DNA from: Pseudomonadota bacterium
Lineage (GTDB): Bacteria; Myxococcota_A; UBA796; CAJQPC01
Length of the DNA: 64,000 bases
Direction of reading: 5' to 3'
Assembly: GCA_024228935.1 (NCBI GenBank)
Contig: JAAESX010000024.1
Span: forward strand, 62,001 to 126,000
In this document: positions 17,379 through 26,004 of the stretch, piece by piece
How the letters are laid out: each line of letters starts with the position of its first letter
Position numbering within the stretch: position 1 is the first letter of the stretch
The notes under the pieces: generated by a model
Database searches by the model: none
Told to the model about the DNA's origin: nothing
What the model saw: only the letters and a program-made list of their open reading frames with translations
Made by a program: the position numbers and the translations under genes

Positions 17379-18866
17379 ATGACGATGCCCAAGACGGCGC
17401 TCCTCGCGCTCCTGGCCCTGGCTCCGCTCGCCGCGATGGCCCAGGACGACACCCCGGCGCCGACCGCGCTCGCCACCTCGGCCGTCCAGGTCTCGACCGA
17501 CCTGAGGGCCTCGTACGTCCAGGGCGAGAAGATGCTCGTCCACGTGACGCTCACGAACACGACGTCGCAGGACCAGACGTTCTCGGACATCGCGTCGCGC
17601 CCTCACCTGGTCAAGTTCGAGCTCGTCAGCCCGGACGGACGGACCCAGACGTGGTTCAACACCCCGCCCGAGACGGACACCGACGCGCGGGTCACGCTGG
17701 TCCCCCGAGGTCAGCGCGTCGTGCTCCTGCAAGTCCCCTCGAGCCAGCGGTTCGTGGCCGGCGAGTACAGCGTCGTGGTCCGGGTCCAGGACGGCGAGAC
17801 CGAGGTCGTGCTCCCGAAGTCGTCCTTCGTCATCGAGAAGGCCGACCCCGCCGCCGGCACGCTCGTCTACGAGCCGCTCGCCCTGGACCGGAGCGGCCAT
17901 CAGCAGGCCTGGGTGCAGCGCTCGAAGACCGGGTACGAGCTGTACCTGCAGCACACCGACGGCAAGAACGCCGGGCGGCTGATCGGCGACTACCACCTGA
18001 TGACGCTGGACGGTCCGGTGGACCCCGTGCTCGCCCACAGCCGACCGACCGAGCGGTGGGACCGACACGTCTACTGGCAGGTCGACGACAACTCGTTCGC
18101 CTGGATCCGTCTGCAGGGCCAGCAGGTCCGCGGCTCGCTGCAGAGCACCGACCTGCCCTACCCCAAGGTGAAGCTCCTGGGCCGCGGCGTCACCGACACC
18201 GAAGGCCGTCTCCACGCCCCCGTCTGGATCCCCAACCCCGGCGGCAGGGGCGGCGAGGTCCGAGCGATCTCCGCTGGAAACAAGGGTGGGCCTCGCTTCC
18301 GCAAGGTGGTGCGGCTCGACGCCGAGCCCGAATGGATGGAGACCGCCGTCGACTCGAGCGGCAACCTGAAGATGCTGTTCACGGTCGACGGAAACGTGGA
18401 CCTGTACACCCTGGCCGCCATCGGCGAGCTCCCCGCCATCGGCCGACGCATCGTGAAGAACGTCGCGGCCGAGGACGGGACGCGTCCCGGAACCCCGGTG
18501 GCCGCGCGGTTCGGCTACCTCGACGGCAGCGACGGGCAGGGCGGCCAGTCCGTTCTGGTCCTGTTCAAGACCGACGCCGGGCACGAGGCCCGCTGGCTGG
18601 CGCTCGGCGGCGAGGTCCAGACGACCTTCCCCGCCGTGAAGCTGCCCGAGGGCGCGAGCGTGGTCGACCTGCTCGCTCAGGACCGCGACACGTGGGCCGC
18701 GCTCGTGAGGACGACCGAGGGCGTGCTCACCGTGGTCCGGCCCGACCAGGCCGACCGCATCGTGGGTCCGGGGAACGAGGCCTCGCTGCTCATGCAGGGA
18801 GACCAGCTCCTGGTCCGGGCGCTCGCGAGCGCCGGTGGGCCCTACACACTGACGGCGGTCCCTTAG
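17379..18866 (+). CDS. Exported protein of unknown function
   Basis: 495 residues. A signal peptide (MPKTALLALLALAPLAAMAQDD, cleavage after AMA) directs export. Residues 30-160 resemble an Ig-like beta sandwich (MLVHVTLTNTTSQDQTF, FVAGEYSVVVRV), the remainder is beta-rich and may form a propeller-like fold. No catalytic motif is recognised. Second ATG (17385) is also plausible; 17379 follows the TAAGGT motif. It ends in a strong hairpin shared with the convergent lipoprotein gene. Confidence 0.7.
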   Translation: MTMPKTALLALLALAPLAAMAQDDTPAPTALATSAVQVSTDLRASYVQGEKMLVHVTLTNTTSQDQTFSDIASRPHLVKFELVSPDGRTQTWFNTPPETDTDARVTLVPRGQRVVLLQVPSSQRFVAGEYSVVVRVQDGETEVVLPKSSFVIEKADPAAGTLVYEPLALDRSGHQQAWVQRSKTGYELYLQHTDGKNAGRLIGDYHLMTLDGPVDPVLAHSRPTERWDRHVYWQVDDNSFAWIRLQGQQVRGSLQSTDLPYPKVKLLGRGVTDTEGRLHAPVWIPNPGGRGGEVRAISAGNKGGPRFRKVVRLDAEPEWMETAVDSSGNLKMLFTVDGNVDLYTLAAIGELPAIGRRIVKNVAAEDGTRPGTPVAARFGYLDGSDGQGGQSVLVLFKTDAGHEARWLALGGEVQTTFPAVKLPEGASVVDLLAQDRDTWAALVRTTEGVLTVVRPDQADRIVGPGNEASLLMQGDQLLVRALASAGGPYTLTAVP

Positions 18867-18878
18867 GAACCGCCGTCA
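18850..18878. terminator. Perfect 10-bp hairpin spanning a stop codon between convergent genes
   Basis: TGACGGCGGT (18850-18859) and ACCGCCGTCA (18869-18878) are exact inverted repeats with a 9-base loop that contains the TAG stop at 18864-18866. There is no T run, so it may act as a bidirectional transcript-end stabiliser rather than a classical intrinsic terminator. Confidence 0.6.
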
Positions 18879-18900
18879 AGTACGTCGAAAGAGAGGCGGC

Positions 18901-19958
18901 TCAGCCTTCCTCTTCCTCGGTGACCTCGTCGTCCGTGCGGAACGCGTCCGGGTCGAACTCGCCGCACTGCGGGAGCGTCTCGAGCGCGATCGAGGTCCCA
19001 TCGATGTCAGCCGTGGGCGCCTCGCCCAGGTTGACGCTGATGTCGCCATCGTCGTCGAGCTTCTTGCAGCTCTTGTTGTCCTCGTTCGGGTCGTCCGCGC
19101 AGGCGCACCAGTGGGACTGGAGCTCCTTGCAGTACAGCGTCTCGAAGACGTCGTAGCCCTCGGCGGTGGTCTCCGCGGGGAGGACACACTCGGACTGGTT
19201 GTCCTCGGTGCCGGACTGCGCCATCTGCTCGATGAAGGTGTCGCAGGTGCCCGAGGTGCCCAGGTCCACGACCACGAAGCCGTAGTCCAGCTTGTAGTCG
19301 TCGAGCGGAAGCGACCAGGTGTCGAGGACGATCGTGTACGAGCGGTCGGGGTGGAGCGCCGTGTCGATCTCGCAGTACTCCGGCGTTCCGCGGCCAGCGT
19401 GGGCACCGAGACGACCGAACATGTCGACCATGGAGCACTCGTTGTACTCGATGGTGACCTCGTTCCCGAGGGAGTCCTCGTAGATCTGCTCGAAGCTGCC
19501 CATCTCCACACCGGGCGAGCCGTTGTAGTAGGCGGAGAGTCCGACCTTGATGTCGATGTCGCCGTCGTCGCGAACGTTGTCCGGCCAGCCCAGATCCTTG
19601 TTCTTGGTCTGGGTGGCGATCTCCTGGTTCCAGGTGACCGACTCGGGGTCGGCGAACACGCAGAGCACGTTGCCGTTGCCCATGAACGTCGCCGTGGCGC
19701 CGCCGGTCGAGCCGACCGGGGGCGGCCGAGCGTCTCGTACGTCGCGCCTTCGACGAGGTTGGGCCAGTAGTCGTTGGACTCGTCGCCGTCGGAGTCGTCG
19801 CCATCGACGATGGTGACCTCGCCGAGGTGGACGATGCCGGGGACACCGTCGATCGGCGTAGGCACGTAGCCCAGGCCCGAGCGGTCACAGGCCGTCAGGG
19901 CGCCGGCGACGCCGACGACCAGCAACAAGGGGCGGAGGGAGAGTCGGAGGACGTTCAC
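18901..19958 (-). pseudogene. Lipoprotein linked to the TonB receptor operon, single frameshift
   Basis: The first 80 residues (GTG 19958) carry a signal peptide and lipobox (GVAGALTAC), then TIVDGDDSDGDESNDYWPNLVEGATYETLGRP. Near 19717, at a run of five C/G bases, the frame must shift by one base to continue as PVGSTGGATATFMGNGN and on to TAG-free sequence ending at 18901. Together about 352 residues, rich in Asp, Glu and paired Cys, with no recognised domain. The end CGEFDPDAFRTDDE resembles the C-terminal ADAFRAADE of the next lipoprotein upstream. Third gene of the receptor operon (GTGA overlap). A one-base error in a homopolymer is as likely as a true mutation. Confidence 0.7.
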
Positions 19959-20836
19959 TGGGTCACCTCGTCCACGCCCACCTGGAAGTCCATGCGAAGC
20001 GTGTAGGTCTCGTCCGCCGCGCGGAAAGCGTCGGCGTCCTCATGGCTCAGGACGATGGTGTCGTCCGAGTCCGTAACGAAGTCCCCGTTCTCGATGCTGA
20101 GGCCGGGGAAGTTCAGGATGTCGGTCCAGGCGGTGCCGTAGTAGTAGTCATTGACGTACTCCTCGTTCCGCTGGCCATTCTCGGGGTTGCACGTAGCGAA
20201 CGAGAAGTTCGAGCCGGGCGTGTCGACCCAACCCCAGACTTCCATGTCCTTGTGGTAGTCGATCTGGTAGATCTGGAAGTCGGCCTCGAAGTCCCCGTCG
20301 GAGTTCTGGACGAAGTCGACGCCGCTCTCACCCGAGATGAACGCGAGCTCGTAGTCCGCCGTGACCTCGAACAGGTCGTAGCAGTACTGCTGGAAGTAGT
20401 CGGCGCTGGCGACCTCGTTGCCGAACTCGTCGACGACAGGGTCGTGAAGCGTGTCGCCCCACCAGTCGAGCACGTCCTGGTAGTCCTCGAACCGACCCGT
20501 CGACACCTTGCACGCCAGGTGCTCGAAGCAGGCGAAGTCGAAGCGACCCACCGTGCCACCGCCGTAGGGGTAGGTGTTGCCCGGGATCTCGGGGTCGAGG
20601 ACCGGACCCATCTCGGGGTGCGGGTAGTCGTACAGGTTGTCCTGAATCGAAGGGAACGCCCCGAGGACGACCGGCCCGATGTTCCGGACGTCGACGATCT
20701 CTTCGTCGACCCCGGTGTTCGGGTTGGTCACGATCCGCGTGGCGGCCGCCTTGGGGAGGACCACCGTTCCGGCGATGTCGACCTGCGGGAGGTGCTCGTC
20801 GAAAGCACAGCCCGTGGTGAGCAGAATGGCAAGCAT
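19955..20836 (-). CDS. Lipoprotein of the TonB receptor operon
   Basis: 293 residues with a very short signal and lipobox (LAILLTTGC, Cys at residue 10). Mature part is acidic and aromatic with several Cys (FDFACFEHLACKVSTG, FSFATCNPENG) but no recognised fold. It lies nine bases after the receptor gene and overlaps the next lipoprotein (GTGA), so it is probably a surface or periplasmic partner of the receptor, like substrate-binding lipoproteins of other TonB uptake systems. The last is inference from position. Confidence 0.75.
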   Translation of the reverse strand: MLAILLTTGCAFDEHLPQVDIAGTVVLPKAAATRIVTNPNTGVDEEIVDVRNIGPVVLGAFPSIQDNLYDYPHPEMGPVLDPEIPGNTYPYGGGTVGRFDFACFEHLACKVSTGRFEDYQDVLDWWGDTLHDPVVDEFGNEVASADYFQQYCYDLFEVTADYELAFISGESGVDFVQNSDGDFEADFQIYQIDYHKDMEVWGWVDTPGSNFSFATCNPENGQRNEEYVNDYYYGTAWTDILNFPGLSIENGDFVTDSDDTIVLSHEDADAFRAADETYTLRMDFQVGVDEVTQ

Positions 20837-20845
20837 GGGCTTCTC

Positions 20846-23602
20846 CTAGAACTCGTAGCCAACACCGACGGAGACTTCCGTCGGGTTCTGCCGGCTGGTC
20901 GTGACCCACCGGTTCTGGGTGTAGATGTAGCTACCGCTGACGCGGTCAGGGGCCTGCGCGTTGATGGCGTTCTGCAGGATGACCTGGACGAACATGTTGC
21001 CGCGGCGGACGTCGATGTTCTGCGTCACCTGGAAGTCCAGGAAGTAGGTCGGGCGCGTACGGGTGTACGTACCGAGGTCCTGCTTCAGGATGGACCCGGA
21101 GCTGCCGTAGCCGGAGCCGTAGTAGTACCGGCTGACGGGGTACCCGCTGTAGTACGCGAAGGCCATGCCGACCTGGGTCGTCCACGGGTCCGTCGGGAGG
21201 TCGTACGCAGCCTGGACCTTCGCCTGGTGGCGAACGTCGGTGGGCAGGTTTCCGTAGCTGTACTCGACCTGCGTCGGGACGGCGAGACCGCCACCGGCGC
21301 CGGTCAGCACCGTGCCGCGGCTGACGACGTAGCTGTACGTGCTGTTCAGCAGCCAGCGGTCCGCGAACCGCTTCCGCAGGTACACATCCGTCTGGTAGTA
21401 GTCGCGACGCGAGACCGTCGGCGTGCGCAGCCGGTTGTGCGTGTTGAGCGTACCGTCACCCGTTCCGACGAAGCCGAAGCCGTCCTCGTCCCAGATGATG
21501 TTGGTCTCGTCGTAGACGTGGACGTTGCGGGTGAACTTGCTGACGAAGTTCGCGCCGAGCACGACCTCGCTCACGATGACCCGCTCGGCACCGATCTTGA
21601 ACTCGTCCGAGTGCGGGGCGGTGGTGTTGTCGGCCAGCGAGAAGTTGTTGATGATCGGGCTGACCGAGTAGGCGTCGCCCTGGCGGTTGTGGTAGCCGTC
21701 CGCGCCCTGGCCAGCGAAGTACTCGCCGAGGAAGAGCTTGGAGCCGATGCCCCACTCGGACAGGTAGAAGCCCGTCCCCATGTTGCCGATTCCGTTGAAC
21801 CGACCGTAGCCACCGAGGATCTTGGTCTGCTGGTCACCCCACGGGTCCCAGGTCGCGTAGAAACGCGGGCCCCAGACGCCGTAGTTGAGGAAGGCCTCGT
21901 CCTGGTCCGTCCGCTGGACCGACTTGTCGTACCGGACGCCGTAGCGGAAAGTCAGGTTGTCGATCGGCTTGTAGACGTCCTGGATGAAGGCACCGTAGTG
22001 CTCACCCGTCGTCTGGTAGCGGACCGTGTCCGTCGTCTCGATCCAGTAGTAGTTCTGGAAGGTGTCGGGGTCGTAGGAGACCTCGTTCAGGTCGACGTAG
22101 TAGGTGTTGCCGATGTAGCCGAGGATGCGGTCGTGACGGACCGCGTTGGCCTCGAAGCCCGCCTTGAAGTCGTGCGACCCGGGCAGGAAGGGCAGGACCT
22201 TCTGGAGCAGGGAGAGCTTGCTCTCCGCGCGGTACCGGTACCGGTCGTCGAACTGGTAGAAGTAGTAGTTCTGCGAGTTGAACGCGTTGAAGCTACCCAG
22301 CCGACCGGGGGTCTCCAGGTCGATCGTGTTCTCGAGCTCGTCGGCGTCACAGGGGTGGTAGCCGAGGTCACGGTCGTGCGTACACGGCACGCCCGAGCTC
22401 TCGATGTACGACTTCTGGACGGTCGCCTTGGTCTCGAGGAAGCTCTCGGGAGTGACGAACCAGTCCCACTGGAGCGACGCGACGACACCACCCTGTCCCT
22501 GGCGGGACTGGGCGTCGGGGTTCACGAAGCGATCGCCCTGGATGCCGTTGTCGATCGTCGTCGGGTTCGTCTGCATGAAGATCGTGAACCGGTGGGCGGC
22601 CGACGGCTGGGCCGTCAGCTTTCCGAGGACGTAGTGGCCCTCGTAGTCCCGGGGGAGATCGATGCCGACGTTGGCGATGCGCGAGCGCACGCCGTTGTAG
22701 CTGATGATGAACCAGGCCTTGTCGCGGACGATGGGTCCGGAGACCTTGGCGCCGATCTGGTACGTGTCGAACTGGCTGTCGAAGCCGGTCGGAGCGAGCT
22801 GCACACCGTCAGCCGCGTACCGGGCGTCGATCTTCGGAGCCCAGTTGCCGTTGCTGTAGAAGATGTTCGTCTGGAACTCGAGCGTGTTTCCGCCCGTGTC
22901 GGTGACGATGTTCACGATGCCGCCCAGGTTGCTGGCGTGCTCGGCGTCGAAGGCGCCCGTGATGATCTCGAGCTGCTCGATGGCGTCGAAGTTGAAGTTC
23001 AGCGAGAACGTGCCCGTGACAGGATCGGTGACGTTGATGCCGTCGATCATGTAGGTGTTCTCGTTGTACGCCGCTCCGGCCACGTTCGCGTTGCCGCTGC
23101 CGATGACACCCGGAGCCGCGGAGAGCGCGGAGAGGTAGTCACGGCCCGTCGGGACGCGCTCGAGGAAGTCGCTCGTGAGGACCGTGGAGCTCGACGCCTG
23201 TTCGGTGTCGATCGCCGCGCGTTCGTCCTCGACGATGATCTCCATCTCGGCCTGCTGAACGACCATCTCGATGTCGAGCGTGACGTTCTTGCCGATCAGC
23301 ACCTGGATGGAGGGGTACTCCTTGGTGGCGAACCCCGCCATCTCAGCGCGAACGCTGTAGATGCCCGGCGGCAGCTTGGTGAAGTAGAACCGCCCCTCAG
23401 GGGTCGTGTACTGCTGCTGCGCGCCACCGATGAGTGCCTCAGAGGCGACGGTGATGAGGACGCCGGGGACCTCGATGCCACCGTCGTCGACGGCAACACC
23501 CTTGATCGATCCGGTTGTCTGCGCGCTTGCGGCGCCGCTGAAGAAGAACGTCAGCGGGATCGCAAGGAGCAGGAACAGGCGTGAAAGCTTGGCCCAGGGC
23601 AT
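20846..23602 (-). CDS. Oar-type TonB-dependent receptor with N-terminal carboxypeptidase-like domain
   Basis: 918 residues. A signal peptide (LLLAIPLTFFFSGAASAQ) is followed by a carboxypeptidase-regulatory-like beta domain (about 30-115; GSIKGVAVDDGGIEVPGVLI), a plug (about 130-270; YMIDGINVTDPVTG, GIVNIVTDTGG) and a long beta-barrel ending in aromatic Phe (VSVGVGYEF), as needed for outer membrane assembly. Four to five Cys-containing loop insertions occur. The family imports large substrates or assembles surface components; the substrate is unknown. Start ATG 23602 has GGAGGG at a good distance. Two lipoprotein genes follow it. Confidence 0.9.
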   Translation of the reverse strand: MPWAKLSRLFLLLAIPLTFFFSGAASAQTTGSIKGVAVDDGGIEVPGVLITVASEALIGGAQQQYTTPEGRFYFTKLPPGIYSVRAEMAGFATKEYPSIQVLIGKNVTLDIEMVVQQAEMEIIVEDERAAIDTEQASSSTVLTSDFLERVPTGRDYLSALSAAPGVIGSGNANVAGAAYNENTYMIDGINVTDPVTGTFSLNFNFDAIEQLEIITGAFDAEHASNLGGIVNIVTDTGGNTLEFQTNIFYSNGNWAPKIDARYAADGVQLAPTGFDSQFDTYQIGAKVSGPIVRDKAWFIISYNGVRSRIANVGIDLPRDYEGHYVLGKLTAQPSAAHRFTIFMQTNPTTIDNGIQGDRFVNPDAQSRQGQGGVVASLQWDWFVTPESFLETKATVQKSYIESSGVPCTHDRDLGYHPCDADELENTIDLETPGRLGSFNAFNSQNYYFYQFDDRYRYRAESKLSLLQKVLPFLPGSHDFKAGFEANAVRHDRILGYIGNTYYVDLNEVSYDPDTFQNYYWIETTDTVRYQTTGEHYGAFIQDVYKPIDNLTFRYGVRYDKSVQRTDQDEAFLNYGVWGPRFYATWDPWGDQQTKILGGYGRFNGIGNMGTGFYLSEWGIGSKLFLGEYFAGQGADGYHNRQGDAYSVSPIINNFSLADNTTAPHSDEFKIGAERVIVSEVVLGANFVSKFTRNVHVYDETNIIWDEDGFGFVGTGDGTLNTHNRLRTPTVSRRDYYQTDVYLRKRFADRWLLNSTYSYVVSRGTVLTGAGGGLAVPTQVEYSYGNLPTDVRHQAKVQAAYDLPTDPWTTQVGMAFAYYSGYPVSRYYYGSGYGSSGSILKQDLGTYTRTRPTYFLDFQVTQNIDVRRGNMFVQVILQNAINAQAPDRVSGSYIYTQNRWVTTSRQNPTEVSVGVGYEF

Positions 23603-23962
23603 CTGCCCTCCAGTGGGGGAACCGGACCCGCAGAGTAGCGGGCCCCCTCGCGAAGGCGAGGTCGAAGCGGGTCAGGAATACGCGACCGGTGCCACCCCGT
23701 CAACCCGGCTTCGTACGCGTGTGACCTAGAGGTGACATGCGCTTTGCAGACGGGGCCACTAGGGAGGGCTCGATCGCCGGTTGAGTGTCAACTACTCAGG
23801 TCCCCGTTCACATCCCGGTCGGATCGAGACACTCTCGTCCCCCTGGAGGAACGGCGGGCGTGCAAGGAAAACGACAGGCGTGTAGAACGTCACCTTGACG
23901 CCTGCGCGTCCCCGCGACTAATGCTGCCCGGCAACACCCGTGCTCGCACATCCGAGGTCCCC
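23603..23962. promoter_or_regulatory. 360-bp divergent control region
   Basis: No convincing gene lies between the receptor and the protease operon. It contains a 6-bp stem with tetraloop (CCTCGC 23646-23651, GCGAGG 23656-23661) in the receptor leader, a GTGAC pair spaced 11 bases apart (near 23720) and the elements listed below for the plus-strand operon. It is the longest gene-free stretch in the window. Confidence 0.6.
23875..23922 (+). promoter_or_regulatory. Candidate promoter with overlapping inverted repeat
   Basis: TTGACG (23895-23900), 16 bases, ACTAAT (23917-23922) form a sigma70-like promoter 40 bases before ATG 23963. The inverted repeat CAGGCGT (23875-23881) / ACGCCTG (23898-23904) overlaps the -35 hexamer and could be an operator. 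Confidence 0.4.
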
Positions 23963-24601
23963 ATGATTCGAACCCTCCTGGCCGCCGGCGCTCTCGCGCT
24001 GGGACTGGCGTTGTCCCCCGGGACGGCGCAGGCCACGACGCTCTCCGAGCTGTCTGTCGATCAGATGACCGACGCGTCCGATCTGGTCGTGCGCGGCACG
24101 GTCTCCGAGATCTGGACCGAGCTGGACGGCAGCGGTCACATCTGGACGCACGCCCAGGTGGATGTCGGCCAGGTCCTCAAGGGCGACCTGTCCGAGACGG
24201 TCATCGTCTCGCAGCTCGGCGGCGCCTACGGCACCAAGATGGACAAGGTCCACGGTGCGGCTCGCTTCTCCATCGGCGAGGAGGCCGTGTTCTTCCTCGA
24301 GCACCTGAACTCGGGCAACACGACGATCGTCGGCCTGTGGCAGGGCAAGTACACCGTGCGCATCGACCCCGACAACGGCGGTGAGATGGGCGTCCGGATG
24401 GTTCTGGCCCAGGACTCCTGGTACGACCACCGCTTCCTGCCCCACCCGGCACCGGCTGCGCGTCTGCCCATCACCGACCTGGAGACCCAGGTCCTCGACC
24501 GCCTCGAGCTCGGCTGGGACGGACAGCCGATCCCCGGCGCGGACACCGTCAAGCTCGAGCGCATCAACAAGCTGCAGCCCACCGTGAAGGAGGTGAAGTG
24601 A
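23963..24601 (+). CDS. Exported protein of the protease operon
   Basis: 212 residues with signal peptide (ALGLALSPGTAQA, cleaved before TTLSEL). The body has the pattern SDLVVRGTVSEI, YAQVDVGQVLKGD and IVSQLGGAYGTKM, a small beta-barrel-like family that I have often seen beside matrixin-type proteases in myxobacteria; no function is known. GAGG five bases before the ATG supports the start. It is the first gene of an operon; the last bases contain the ribosome site of the following protease gene. Confidence 0.75.
   Translation: MIRTLLAAGALALGLALSPGTAQATTLSELSVDQMTDASDLVVRGTVSEIWTELDGSGHIWTHAQVDVGQVLKGDLSETVIVSQLGGAYGTKMDKVHGAARFSIGEEAVFFLEHLNSGNTTIVGLWQGKYTVRIDPDNGGEMGVRMVLAQDSWYDHRFLPHPAPAARLPITDLETQVLDRLELGWDGQPIPGADTVKLERINKLQPTVKEVK
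24587..24596 (+). promoter_or_regulatory. Strong Shine-Dalgarno site AAGGAGGTGA
   Basis: This near-perfect anti-16S match lies seven bases (from GGAGG) before ATG 24601 and within the end of the previous gene. It decides the start at 24601 over GTG 24598. Confidence 0.75.
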
Positions 24602-26004
24602 TGTCGCTCCTGCTCCTCGCATCGATCAGCGGTGACGCCCAGGCGTACAACCACACGGGCTGGATCTGGACGAACGACCAGATGCCGATCGTGTTCTACG
24701 TGTCCGAGTACATGGAGGACTCCCTCCCGGACGACGAGAACCCCCAGACGGGCTGGACCTTCCAGGAAGAAGTCCAGATCAAGAACCTCTGCAACTGGAA
24801 GTGGACGGACTACTGCGAGAGCCTGGCTCCCGGAGCGGCCGGCGGCATCGATGCCCGCTTCATCCCACACGAGGACGCGGCCTGCGCCGACATCCAGTTC
24901 GAGTACGGCGGAGCGCCTCCCGGTGGCGCCAACTCGAACAACCCGGAAGACGCGTACACCAACGTCTACTTCGACGATCCGAGCGACGAGCACGGAACGG
25001 GAACGAACGCGGTCACGATCACCCGGGCCAGCACCGAGCTGATCACGAACATCAACGGCGTCCGCATCTACAAGGTGAAGGGCTCCGACATCGTCTACAA
25101 CGACAACATCGACTGGTCCCCGGACTGGGAGATCGAGGACGGCTGTCAGGGCGACGAGCGCTCGATGGAGGCCACCGGCACCCACGAGTTCGGTCACCTG
25201 CTCGGCATGGCCCACTCCTGTGAGCAGGGCGAGCTGTGCGTCGAGACCGAAGAGCTCGAAGCGACGATGTACTGGACCGGTCCCAGCTGCGACACCGAGC
25301 GCTCGGCGATCGGCGAGGACGACCGCCAGGGAATCCAGGCGCTGTACGGCCCCGCCGTGGGCTGGGACATCACCGAGGAGACCGAGCGCTTCGGCGCCGC
25401 GCCGCTCGAGGCCTGCTTCGAGATCAGCGCCGAAGAAGAGGTCATGGCCGAGCTCGAGGGTCTCGACTGGGACTTCGGCGACGGCAACTCCTCGACCGAG
25501 GAGGAGCCCTGCCACACGTACCAGACGGAAGGCCAGTTCACGGTCACCCTCGACGCGACCGGCGTCTCGGAGAGCTGCGGTGACTGGATCTCGACCAGCC
25601 GCCAGCGCGCTCTGTTCCTGGTCTGCGACACCCCGCGCCCCGACTTCAGCGTCGAGCACTACGACGGCCTGACCTACCAGCTCGTCAACCAGACGGACGT
25701 CTCGACGTACGGCTGTGTCGACGGCATCAAGTGGGAGATCTACAAGGGCAACTCGGCTTCGGGCGACGCCCTCGAGACCGTCGAGGCCTGGTCGCCCAAG
25801 TTCGAGTTCCCCTCGGACGGCGACTACACGATCGTGCTGACCGCGCAGGGTCCCGCCGGCGAGGACGTCTTCGAGCTGAAGCACACGGCCGAAGAGCACC
25901 GAGGCGACGGCAAGAGCCGCTGCTCGACCGCTCCCGGCAAGGCGGCCATCCCGGCCGGACTCCTGGCCCTGTTCGGCCTGGCCTTCGTCCGCCGTCGGGA
26001 TTGA
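24601..26004 (+). CDS. Secreted metzincin-type zinc protease with PKD domain and MYXO-CTERM-like tail
   Basis: 467 residues. After a short signal (MSLLLLASISGDAQA) the catalytic domain holds HEFGHLLGMAH (zinc ligands H195, H199, H205; Glu196 catalytic) and a downstream Met-turn candidate (EATMYW), the metzincin pattern of matrixins. About residues 290-325 form a PKD domain (LDWDFGDGNSST). The C-terminus has a Cys, a hydrophobic helix (AIPAGLLALFGLAFV) and RRRD, like MYXO-CTERM sorting signals. The enzyme is probably surface-anchored and cuts extracellular proteins. Second gene of its operon. Confidence 0.88.
   Translation: MSLLLLASISGDAQAYNHTGWIWTNDQMPIVFYVSEYMEDSLPDDENPQTGWTFQEEVQIKNLCNWKWTDYCESLAPGAAGGIDARFIPHEDAACADIQFEYGGAPPGGANSNNPEDAYTNVYFDDPSDEHGTGTNAVTITRASTELITNINGVRIYKVKGSDIVYNDNIDWSPDWEIEDGCQGDERSMEATGTHEFGHLLGMAHSCEQGELCVETEELEATMYWTGPSCDTERSAIGEDDRQGIQALYGPAVGWDITEETERFGAAPLEACFEISAEEEVMAELEGLDWDFGDGNSSTEEEPCHTYQTEGQFTVTLDATGVSESCGDWISTSRQRALFLVCDTPRPDFSVEHYDGLTYQLVNQTDVSTYGCVDGIKWEIYKGNSASGDALETVEAWSPKFEFPSDGDYTIVLTAQGPAGEDVFELKHTAEEHRGDGKSRCSTAPGKAAIPAGLLALFGLAFVRRRD

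Noticed and set aside
20042..23584. Very long open frame antisense to the TonB receptor
   Set aside because: It is an artefact of GC-rich codon bias in the receptor gene; composition is Val/Asp/Arg-rich without domains or start signals.
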